Source of the DNA: Verrucomicrobiales bacterium
GTDB taxonomy: Bacteria; Verrucomicrobiota; Verrucomicrobiia; Limisphaerales; UBA1100
Assembly: GCA_005809105.1 (NCBI GenBank)
Contig: SYLI01000097.1
Location: 1-35,472, forward strand
DNA: 35,472 nt
Reading direction: 5' to 3'
The position numbers and the translations under genes are program-made. Shown here piece after piece: positions 23,081 through 31,400 of this stretch. Under the pieces are notes generated by a model. The model searched no databases, was not told where the DNA came from, and was given only the letters and a program-made list of their open reading frames with translations. The first letter of the stretch is position 1. Each line of letters starts with the position of its first letter.

Positions 23081-25441
23081 ATGCCGGACTTGGAGGAGTC
23101 ACAACTGCCGCAGGAACTGCGCGAGCGGTACCGGCGCGCCTCCGCTTCCGTCGAGAAACAGAATCACGAATACGCCCTGGTCCAGCTCAAGGAACTGGTG
23201 AAGCTGGCACCGGGTTTCGCCGAGGGGCGCACCGCACTGAGAGCAGTCCAGCGGTCGATGCGCAAGGGGACTGGGTTTCTCAAGAAAATCGCCGGCGCGG
23301 CGGCAAGCTCGCCGGCGCTGGCCCGCGGCCACATGGCGCTGCGCAAAGGCGATGCGACCGAAGGGCTCATTCAGGCCGAAGAAGTGTTGACGACCGATCC
23401 GGACAACCTGCTGGGCCACCGGCTGGTGGTGGATGCGGCCCTGGCGCTGGATCTTCCTCGCACGGCGCTGCCCAGCCTGCGCCTGCTCATTGCGGCCAAG
23501 CCCGACGACAAGGAAATCTGCCAGCTGCTCGCAAAGGTGCTGGAGAAGCGCGGCGACCATGAGGAGGCCGAGAACGTGCTGAAAACTCTGTGCGAACAGC
23601 ACCCCGACGACTTCAACCTGCGCCAGCTTTACCGCGACTTTTCCGCGCGCGCCACCATCCGCGGCGGTAACTACGAAAAACTGGCGACGGGGCAGGGGTC
23701 GTACCGCGACGTGCTTAAAAATGTCGCGCAGACGCAGGGAGCGGAGAACGAGGAGCGCGTCTTCAAGCCCGACGAAGTCCTTGAGCAGATGATCTATGAC
23801 AAGGAGCAGATCTTCCAGCAGGACGTGAAGAACCTGCGGCTGGCGATTGAGATCGGCAAGCTCTGGGTGCAGCGCAAGCAGTTCGACAAGGGGCTGGAAT
23901 ACTTTGAGTATGCCGCCGACAATGGCATGGCGGGCGATGTGTCGATGGACAAGCTCGTCAGTGACACGCGCCTTTCCAAGCTGGACCACGAGCTGGCGAA
24001 GCTCGACCCCAAGTCATCCAGCCACGCGGCCGACCGCGACCGCATCCAGACTGAACGCGCGCGTTTCCGTCTGGAGGACTGCCGCCAGCGCGCGGGACGG
24101 TTCCCCGCCGACATGGATGTGCGATACGATTTGGGAGTCGTCTGCTTCGAGTCAGGGCAGATTGACGAGGCCATCCAGGCTTTCCAACGCGCGCAGGAGA
24201 GCTCGCGCAACCGCGTCAAGGCGCGCAATTATCTGGGCCAGTGTTTCGCCATGCGCGGCATGCTGGACATGGCCGAGCGCACCTTCCACTCCGCACTGGA
24301 GGAAAAGCGCGGCATCCCGTCGGATCTGCGCAACGAGGTCATCTACCACCTGGGCTGCGTGTATGAGCGCATGGATCGGGCGGGCGAGGCCTTCGAGCAG
24401 TTCCGCGAGGTGTACGAACACGACGTGGGATTCCGCGATGTCGCCGCCAAGGTGGACGCGCACTACCGCGCCCAACGGCTGGAGTTGGAACGGGCGAAAA
24501 CCACGCCGGGCAAGCCCGTCTCTCCAGGCGTCCCGGCGTCCGTCGGGGGTGCGCCGGCCGCGCCGGAGGCATCCGGGGGCGTGGTGGGCGGCGGGCGCTA
24601 CCTGCTGTTGCGGCAGCTGGGGCGCGGGGGCATGGGCGTGGTGTGGCTGGCGCGCGACCAGCAGTTGGAAGAGGAAGTCGCCCTCAAATTGCTTCCCGCA
24701 GAGCTGGCCGCCGACGCCATGGCGCTGGGCGAACTCAAGCGCGAGACCCAGAAGAGCCGGCGCCTCTCGCACCCGCACATCGTGCGCACGCATGATCTGG
24801 TGCATCTTCCCGGCGAGGCGCCCTTCATCAGCATGGAATTTGTCGAGGGGACGATGCTGGAAACCATGCGGCTGGAGCGGGCCGATCAAATTCTGCGCTG
24901 GCATGAAGTCGAGGGGTGGATGCTGCAGCTTTGCGACGCGCTCGACTATGCGCACCGCCAGAAGATTGTGCACCGCGATCTCAAGCCGGCGAACATGATG
25001 ATTAGCAAAGCCGGCGAGCTTAAGCTGGCGGACTTTGGCATCGCCGCGACCATGGTGGACACGCTCAGCCGGTCGTCCATGCGCCATGTCATTAGCGGCA
25101 CGGCGTGTTTCATGAGCCCGCAGCAATTGCAGGGTGCGGTGCCCCGCGCCACCGACGATTTCTACGCGCTGGGGGCGACCCTCTACGAACTGTTCACCGC
25201 GCGGCCCCCGTTTTACACAGGCGACCTGACCTACCAGATCATCCATGTCCAGCCCGTGACGATGGCCGAGCGCCTGCAGGAACACGGGATGGAAAACCAC
25301 GTGCCGCCCCACATCGCGCAGCTCGTGATGGCGTGCCTCTCCAAGGAGGCGGCCGCGCGCCCCCAGGCCGCCACGGCCATCGCGCAGTGGATTCGATCAC
25401 AGGGCCAGTCCGAGCTGATCGCCGCACCCCAAGTTGTCTGA
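23081..25441 (+). CDS. TPR-repeat protein with C-terminal serine/threonine kinase
   Basis: The protein has 786 residues. Residues about 80-175 and 340-460 contain TPR units, the clearest being YDLGVVCFESGQIDEAIQAF, NYLGQCFAMRGMLDMAERTF and YHLGCVYERMDRAGEAFEQF. A Pro/Gly/Ala linker (470-504) leads to a Hanks-type kinase (507-771). The kinase has the glycine loop GRGGMG (514-519), VALK with Lys536, HRDLKPAN with Asp633, DFG at 651-653, TDDFYALG and the conserved Arg760. The usual A-P-E motif reads SPQQL. Catalytic residues are complete, so it should be active. There is no membrane segment, and the TPR part precedes the kinase, the reverse of the common kinase-TM-sensor order. It is followed by three genes for exported proteins on the same strand. 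Confidence 0.93.
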   Translation: MPDLEESQLPQELRERYRRASASVEKQNHEYALVQLKELVKLAPGFAEGRTALRAVQRSMRKGTGFLKKIAGAAASSPALARGHMALRKGDATEGLIQAEEVLTTDPDNLLGHRLVVDAALALDLPRTALPSLRLLIAAKPDDKEICQLLAKVLEKRGDHEEAENVLKTLCEQHPDDFNLRQLYRDFSARATIRGGNYEKLATGQGSYRDVLKNVAQTQGAENEERVFKPDEVLEQMIYDKEQIFQQDVKNLRLAIEIGKLWVQRKQFDKGLEYFEYAADNGMAGDVSMDKLVSDTRLSKLDHELAKLDPKSSSHAADRDRIQTERARFRLEDCRQRAGRFPADMDVRYDLGVVCFESGQIDEAIQAFQRAQESSRNRVKARNYLGQCFAMRGMLDMAERTFHSALEEKRGIPSDLRNEVIYHLGCVYERMDRAGEAFEQFREVYEHDVGFRDVAAKVDAHYRAQRLELERAKTTPGKPVSPGVPASVGGAPAAPEASGGVVGGGRYLLLRQLGRGGMGVVWLARDQQLEEEVALKLLPAELAADAMALGELKRETQKSRRLSHPHIVRTHDLVHLPGEAPFISMEFVEGTMLETMRLERADQILRWHEVEGWMLQLCDALDYAHRQKIVHRDLKPANMMISKAGELKLADFGIAATMVDTLSRSSMRHVISGTACFMSPQQLQGAVPRATDDFYALGATLYELFTARPPFYTGDLTYQIIHVQPVTMAERLQEHGMENHVPPHIAQLVMACLSKEAAARPQAATAIAQWIRSQGQSELIAAPQVV

Positions 25442-25492
25442 CGCGCTCGGGCAGGTTGACGCGGCACGCCCTTGGGAGTATTCCTTGAACCC

Positions 25493-26014
25493 ATGAAACT
25501 CATGACCCTTTTGAGCTTGGCCTGTGCACTTTCGTTGCAGGGGCAGGACAAGCCCGGAAAATTTGAGGTGGGCGGACTCAAGTTCGCCAAGCCGGCCGCT
25601 TGGAAGACCGTCGAAGCCAAGGGCGATGTGCGCAAGGCGCAGTTTGAGATTCCATCGGCGAAGGGTGCGGACGCCGCCGAATGCGTGTTTTTCCACTTTG
25701 GCCCGGGCGGTGCGGGGGGAGTGCAGGCCAACGTGGGACGGTGGCTGCAGCAGTTTGCCAAGGAACCCGCCGTCAAGCACGCGCAGGAACAGCTTGTGGT
25801 CAATGGCGTGAAGCTGACCTTCGTTCTTGCCGAAGGGACGTATCTGACCGGCCCGCCCTTCGGCGAGAAGGTGCCCAAGGCCAACTCCGCGCTGCTGGGC
25901 GGCATCATCGAGGCAAAGGACGGCTCGCTCTACATTCGCCTTACCGGGCCGGCCGCCACGGTGCGTGACGCCAACAAGGATTTCCGGGCGATGCTGGAGA
26001 GCGCGCTCAAGTAG
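25493..26014 (+). CDS. Small exported protein of unknown function
   Basis: The protein has 173 residues from the ATG at 25493; a GTG at 25472 would add seven. It starts with a short signal peptide (MTLLSLACALSLQGQ), then a single compact domain with FEVGGLKFAKPAAWK near 24-38 and a C-terminal ANKDFRAMLESALK helix. This layout recalls small lipid/ligand-binding folds in which a signal peptide is followed by a 'G-L-x-F-x-x-P-x-x-W' start, but I do not recognise a named family. It sits 51 bases after the kinase gene and 61 before the next exported protein gene. Confidence 0.75.
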   Translation: MKLMTLLSLACALSLQGQDKPGKFEVGGLKFAKPAAWKTVEAKGDVRKAQFEIPSAKGADAAECVFFHFGPGGAGGVQANVGRWLQQFAKEPAVKHAQEQLVVNGVKLTFVLAEGTYLTGPPFGEKVPKANSALLGGIIEAKDGSLYIRLTGPAATVRDANKDFRAMLESALK

Positions 26015-26023
26015 GGGCGGCGT

Positions 26024-26036
26024 CCCCCACAGGGGG
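26024..26036 (+). other. C5/G5 hairpin after the small exported protein gene
   Basis: CCCCC (26024-26028) and GGGGG (26032-26036) flank a three-base loop, ten bases after the stop codon. No T run follows, so it is not a standard intrinsic terminator; it may slow exonucleases or pause transcription. Confidence 0.25.
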
Positions 26037-26062
26037 CTGTAATCTGTCAGGGGCAGAGGGCG

Positions 26063-26068
26063 TATACG
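26063..26068 (+). promoter_or_regulatory. Candidate -10 element close to the start of the gene at 26076
   Basis: TATACG lies seven bases before the ATG at 26076. If used as a -10 element it would again give a leaderless or near-leaderless transcript. No convincing -35 hexamer is visible. Confidence 0.25.
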
Positions 26069-26075
26069 ATGTAAG

Positions 26076-26720
26076 ATGAAGTCGATCCTCATGCTGCTGC
26101 TGCTGGTGGCCGGGGCGGACAAGCCCGCGGCACCGCGCGATCCCGTCACCGTGATTACGCTGGCACAGCGCCGATCGGTGCAACTGCCCGGCAGCCAGTT
26201 GATGGTCAACCTGGGAGACATTTCCGCGGGGCAGATGCTCCTTCACATCACGTACCCCACCGGGCGCGATCTGGTGTCTGCGCGCGTGGTGCGTGCGGGC
26301 GACGTGGTGCCTTACGAGGTCAGCGGGCGCGCCCAGCAGTTGTCGGTGGTGCGGCTGGTGAATTTGCTCGTGGGCGAAGACTACGCCGTGATGGTGCACA
26401 GCCCGCGCGCTCTCACTGAACCCCTCAAAATCGAAGTGCTCTTGCAGGGTCTGCGCGGGGCCAACCTGCCGCTGCAGAGGGGTGGCAAGGAAACCACGGC
26501 GGCCGAGGTGGAACGCGGGTGGCGTGAGCAGTGGAAGAAATCGGGAGACACGGTCAAGACGGTTGAGGGTTTCATAGATCTGGTGATGCCCAAGTCCGCG
26601 CCGGAGTCGGAACGGCTGACCCTCCTTGACGCCACCGGCAAGGACGCACCGCTTCGCGAGCTGCTCTTGCGCCAGGCAGCCTCCTTCTTCGCGCGCCCGC
26701 CTGCGTCCCCGCGGCGATAG
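26076..26720 (+). CDS. Exported protein of unknown function (DUF5329-like tail possible)
   Basis: The protein has 214 residues. It has a very short N-terminal signal (SILMLLLLVAGA), a beta-rich middle (about 25-125) and a charged helical tail (about 140-200) reading VERGWREQWKKSGD, TVEGFIDLVM and LRELLLRQ. That tail recalls the DUF5329 family, in which a K/R-W-x-x-x-G-D helix is followed by a T-x-E-D-F-I-D segment. The likeness is by eye and may be limited to this part. It is followed by the PA14 gene after 2 bases, so coexpression is very likely. Confidence 0.7.
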   Translation: MKSILMLLLLVAGADKPAAPRDPVTVITLAQRRSVQLPGSQLMVNLGDISAGQMLLHITYPTGRDLVSARVVRAGDVVPYEVSGRAQQLSVVRLVNLLVGEDYAVMVHSPRALTEPLKIEVLLQGLRGANLPLQRGGKETTAAEVERGWREQWKKSGDTVKTVEGFIDLVMPKSAPESERLTLLDATGKDAPLRELLLRQAASFFARPPASPRR

Positions 26721-26722
26721 CG

Positions 26723-28402
26723 ATGCGCATGGTGAAGTTCATCCTCGCGGGCGTGTTGGGGCTGGGCTTTCTGCTGCAGGCCGGCACGGTTCGCACGCTC
26801 GACCAGAAAACTTACAGTGGCCACGTGCGCTTCGTGGAGGGCGATCAGCTCTTGATTCGTGGCCCGCAAGCCAGGGAGGTGCGTGTGCCGCTGGCTCAGG
26901 TGCGATTTGCCAGCTTCGAGCCTGCCGCCGATGCCGTGGGATTTGAGCCCGGTGCCTTGATGAACGGCAATGGCACCGGCCTTTTGGGCGCCTATTACAG
27001 CCGGCCGGGACACAAGGGCGCGGTGGTCTATCGCGTTGATGAAACGCTGGACTTTCAGTGGGGCCACGACCGGCCCATGGTGGATCTTAACCGCGATTAC
27101 TTCTCCGTCCGCTGGACGGGGTTTTTAGAGTGCCCCGTCAGCGGCGAGTACACCTTCTTTCTGGAGGCGAACGACGGCGGCCAGCTGCAGATGGGTGAGG
27201 CCCTGAAACTGGGAGAGTGGGAGGGGCAGCTGGGGTTTGCCGCCAAGGGCAAGGTGCGCCTCACCGCCGGAGTGCGGTATCCGGTGCGCCTGGACTTCTA
27301 CGACAACTACGGTGAGGCCGCAGTGCGCTGGCAATGGAGTGGGCCGGGAATCGCAAAGGCGGTCGTGCCACGGAACCAGCTGTATCCGGCGCTCGTCACG
27401 CCGGAACTCACCCAGCCGCTGCCGGGCCAGTCGGGATTGCTGGCGTGCTACTATCGCAACCGGTTTTTTTTCGGCGACGTACTGCTGCGTGTGGATCCGC
27501 AGATTCTCTTCCACTGGCGCCAGGAGCCTGCACCCGGTTTCGGCACTGAGAATTTCAGCGTGCGCTGGATCGGGCAGTTGCAGCCGGCGCTCTCCGGCGA
27601 GCATAAGTTTCACCTCATCGCCGACGAAGGCGTGCGACTTTGGCTGGGCGGCCAGCTTCTGCTCGATCAGTTGCGCAACCAGGAACGCGCGGAATTCACC
27701 GCCGCCATGACCCTGGCCAGAAATCAGCGCTACGACCTGCGGGTGGAGGCGGTGGCACGGCAGAGCGGATCGGCGTGCCAGATGCACTGGTCGGAACCCG
27801 GACGCGCCAAGCGACTGCTGCCCACGCAGAGTCTTTCCATCTCCACCGCGCCGCCACCTCCGGCGAAAAACCCTGCTGGGGAGGTCATCGCGCAGGCTGT
27901 GGGCGCCTACACATGGGGCGGCTCGCATCTGGCGCATGCGGTGGTGTCGGCCGATGACACGGCCGTGCGTTTTGCGGGCGACCGGGTGCCCACGCGCATC
28001 TCGACCGTCAATGTGGCGCGCCTCGTCTTCCAGCCTGTGGCTGAGCAGCACGCCGAGAAGGTCAAGGCCGACCGGCGCGGTGTGCTGCTCAAGAACGGTG
28101 ACTTCGTGGAGGGCAAATTTGTTTCGCTCGTGGACGGCACGCTGACGATCGACTCAGCCTTGTTCGGCCAGCGCGAGTACGGCGTGCTGGAGGTTCTGCT
28201 GATGCAGATGGCGAGGATCAGCGACAAGCCGCCGGCCGGCGCCAAGTTCAAGGCGAGGATGGAAGACGGCTCGGTGCTGCACCTTGCGCAATGCCGTGCG
28301 GCGGGGGACAAGCTGGAGTTGGAGGATCCCACAGTGGGCACGTTTTCAATCGAGCCCTCGCGCCTTTCTGAAATCCGGCGTCTGGGTGTCGCTGAGGATT
28401 AG
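26723..28402 (+). CDS. Exported double-PA14-domain protein with flanking beta modules
   Basis: The protein has 559 residues with a signal peptide at 1-20. Residues about 86-223 and 237-373 are two PA14 domains, each with L-L-x-x-Y-Y at the start, the F-S-V-R-W core strand (127-131 and 278-282) and S-G-E-Y/H-x-F. PA14 domains bind glycans or act as adhesion modules. Around them are short repeated beta units of the form 'x-D-G-x-x-x-x-G-x-V...P-L-x-x-V-x-x-x-F': 24-66, about 408-437, 452-497 and 508-556. A Pro-rich linker lies at 376-384. No catalytic domain is seen. It is the last gene of the plus-strand group that starts with the kinase and faces the alpha-2-macroglobulin terminator. Confidence 0.88.
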   Translation: MRMVKFILAGVLGLGFLLQAGTVRTLDQKTYSGHVRFVEGDQLLIRGPQAREVRVPLAQVRFASFEPAADAVGFEPGALMNGNGTGLLGAYYSRPGHKGAVVYRVDETLDFQWGHDRPMVDLNRDYFSVRWTGFLECPVSGEYTFFLEANDGGQLQMGEALKLGEWEGQLGFAAKGKVRLTAGVRYPVRLDFYDNYGEAAVRWQWSGPGIAKAVVPRNQLYPALVTPELTQPLPGQSGLLACYYRNRFFFGDVLLRVDPQILFHWRQEPAPGFGTENFSVRWIGQLQPALSGEHKFHLIADEGVRLWLGGQLLLDQLRNQERAEFTAAMTLARNQRYDLRVEAVARQSGSACQMHWSEPGRAKRLLPTQSLSISTAPPPPAKNPAGEVIAQAVGAYTWGGSHLAHAVVSADDTAVRFAGDRVPTRISTVNVARLVFQPVAEQHAEKVKADRRGVLLKNGDFVEGKFVSLVDGTLTIDSALFGQREYGVLEVLLMQMARISDKPPAGAKFKARMEDGSVLHLAQCRAAGDKLELEDPTVGTFSIEPSRLSEIRRLGVAED

Positions 28403-28426
28403 CCTGCTTTTCCCCCGCAGTCGCCC

Positions 28427-28465
28427 CCAAAAAACAAACAGGCCGGGAACTGGCTTCCCGGCCTG
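28427..28465 (-). terminator. Rho-independent terminator of the alpha-2-macroglobulin gene
   Basis: An 11-bp perfect stem (28439-28449 with 28455-28465) and a 5-base loop are followed, on the minus strand, by TGTTTGTTTTTT-like bases (28438 down to 28427). It begins 25 bases after the stop at 28491. On the plus strand no T run follows, so it is one-directional. Confidence 0.88.
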
Positions 28466-28490
28466 CGTGATGATCCTTGAGCCTTGACGC

Positions 28491-31400
28491 CTAGTTCACC
28501 GAGAGCATGTGGCTCTGGGAGTGGCTGTTAAACTCCGGCGCGTAGAGGCACTGGATGGAGGCCATGCCGGTCTGATACTGGCCCTTGTGCTGGACGCGCA
28601 CGGCGTATTCGAAGACGTACGTGCCCTTGGGCAGGTAGTCCACGAAGAAGTGCGAGGCCGTGTCGCGCGTGCTCTCGTAGTAGCCGATGCCATCCTGATA
28701 TTTGTAGCGGGAGAGCACGTTGACGGGCTCGGTGCCGCTGCCGCGCTGATCCTTCATGTGCACGTATTCCATGTCGCGATCGGTGCGCAGCACGATACGC
28801 ACGATCATCTCCGATCCCACCGTCACGTTGCCGGCCACCGGCACCAGCTGCGGGCCTTTCGCCGTGTTGACGCGCGTGAAGAGCTGCTTCTCCAGCTTGA
28901 GCGGCGTGTCGGTGTGCGCCGTCACCTTGCTGATGTCCTCCATGTACTGCCAGTGCACGCTGCCCCAGGAGACGCCCTCGTCGTGCTTGGTCACGGTGAT
29001 CTTGCCGAAGTCGGGCTTCACGTCGGTTCCCAAGTAGCGCTGCTCGTAGAAACCCGTGCCCGCCTCCACCTTCTTGGGCACAATCTTCGTGGGATTCTGC
29101 TCGCCCAGACTCACCTCCACCAGCGCGTCACTGGCCAGCCAATTGGCGCCCTGCAGCAAGAGCGCGTAGCACGCGTCGGCCGTGGCCTTGGTGGTCTTCC
29201 AGTCCTGCGTCTGCTTCTGCTTGAGCAGCCACACCTTGCAGTCTTCAACCATGTTGAAGTCCTTGGCGATTTCGTGGAAGGCCTCGATCATCACCGCCTG
29301 CGATTCGATGGGCGCGCGATACCACCACCAGGAGTACTCCGTGTCGCGCCAGAAGGTGCCCATCTCCTCATTGGTGACGGAGCGTTCCTTGAGCGAGGCT
29401 ACGATGCCCTTGGGTGTCACAGCGTCGCCCACGCGGTGGAGGCCAATGGCCAGATGCGCCTGCGACTGGCGGTTGGCCAGGCTCAGCCAATGCTTCTTGC
29501 CCTGCTCGACATAGTAGTCAAACGCCTCCTTGTGCTGCGCGGCGATGGGGCGCTCCTTGATGAAGAAGCTGCGCCCGTACAGATAGAAGGCGATGGTGTG
29601 CGAGAGGTTGTTCTTGGTCTTGTCGCCGTGGCGCAGGATCCAGCGGTACTGCTCATCCACCCAGCCGTCCATGCGGTTAAGCGCATTGAGAGCCATGCTG
29701 ATGTCCACATCCACGCCCAGGTTGCGCAACCGCCCGAAGCCCGTGGCGATGTAGAGGGTCATGTAATCGTTGGGCGGTCCGCCCGGGAACCACGACCACG
29801 CGCCGTCGGGCCGCTGAAGCTCGCGCAGCTTGCGCAGCATCGCGTCCACCTCGCGCGTGAGCCGGCCGTCGTCAAAGAGGATGCCGACATTGCGCCGCGC
29901 CTGGCTTTCATTCTTGGCCTGCCGCAGCCAGGGCGTCTCCTCCAGCATCACGGCCTTGAGGTCTTGGTTCTTTTCAAGCGGGCTGTCCAGGGCCGGCGTA
30001 TCGCGCCACTGGTCGAACACACCGCGAATGCGCGCGTCGCTCTTGGCAATGTGCCGCGCCAGGCTGTTGGCATAGAGCCGGTTGAAGGTCGCCTCGGTGG
30101 ATTCAAAGGGCGTCTCCATGAGGTAGGGCAGGGCCATCACGGCGTACCACGTGGGGTTGGACACCATCTGAACGGTGAAGCGCTCGTGCTTGATGGTGTC
30201 GGACTTGCCCGACCCCGCCAGCTTGGCGAAGTCAAACTTCTTGGTGCGCGCCCCGCGGATGGGAAGCGGCAGCGACTCGGTGACGAAGATGCGCCGCGAG
30301 AGCACCGGGAGGAACCCGGCCTCGCCATCGGACATCTTGTCGGTGGCCCCCACGGCCTTGTACGAGAGGTAGCCGATGTTGTCGGGGACATTCAGGCGCC
30401 ACGAGTAGGTGCGCGACTGCTTGGCCGGCACGTCAAAGGCCAAATCCTTGGCGACATTGCCCAAGAGCGCATCCACGGAGGTATCACCCACCGCGTCGTT
30501 CAGGGTCAGCCGCACTTGGCCCTTTTGCACCTTGTCGGTGAGGTTGGACACCTTCACGGTGAATTCCAGCTTGTCGCCCTCGCGCAGGAAGCGCGGCGCG
30601 TTGGGCTGCACCATGAGATCCTTGGCCGTGACGGCGCTGTCGGTGAGGTAGCCGCTGCGCAGCGCGTTGTCGTGCGCAAAGGCCATGAACTTCCACTTGG
30701 TAAGCGCCTCGGGCATCGTGAACTCCATCTTCACCACGCCATCCTTGTCGGAGAGCAGATGGGGCAGGAAGAATGCCTGCTCGTTGAGGTTCTTGCGGGC
30801 CGTCACCTGGCCCAGATCCGGGCCCTTGTTTGCGGCCCCCGCTGCCCCCTCATCGCGGCCACCTTGACCATTGGCCTGCTTGTCTTCGCCAGCAAAGTTG
30901 GCGCGCCGGTCTGACTTTGCCGCGGCCTCCATCAGAGCGCCGTCGGCCTGCATGGCGCTCTGCTGTTCGGCGAATCCACCGGGAGCGGTTGCCGCGCGGG
31001 CCATCATGGCCATGGGTGGGCCGCCCATGCCGCCCCCACCGCCGAAGCGGGCCTTGCGGTTGTAGTCGAAGTATTCGTAGCCCCAAAGGTTGGCCGCGAT
31101 TTCATTCGGGAACTGCCGGTAGGCAAAGTTGGAGCCTTTGTACAGTTGGGGCCACTGGCCTTGGAGGTATTGCAGGCCCTTGTTCATGTTCTCGAAGCTC
31201 TGCCCCAGCCGGGCGTAGTCCTGACGAAACACGCCAAAGGCAGTCTGCCATTGGTGGCGCAAGTATTGGTCGAGCGACTCGTCATAGAGCGTGGCCACCA
31301 TCTCCGCCACGGCCTTCTTGGCATTGGGGCCGGTGACAACCGCCGTCCACGTCTCCTTCTGGCTGGGCTGAAGCTTGTTGACGAAGTGCTCCCACTTCAC

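Noticed and set aside
28509-30914. 801-codon open frame on the plus strand
   Set aside because: It is exactly antisense to the alpha-2-macroglobulin gene, has no recognisable motif and is His/Val/Arg-rich, the usual product of reading a high-GC gene backwards.
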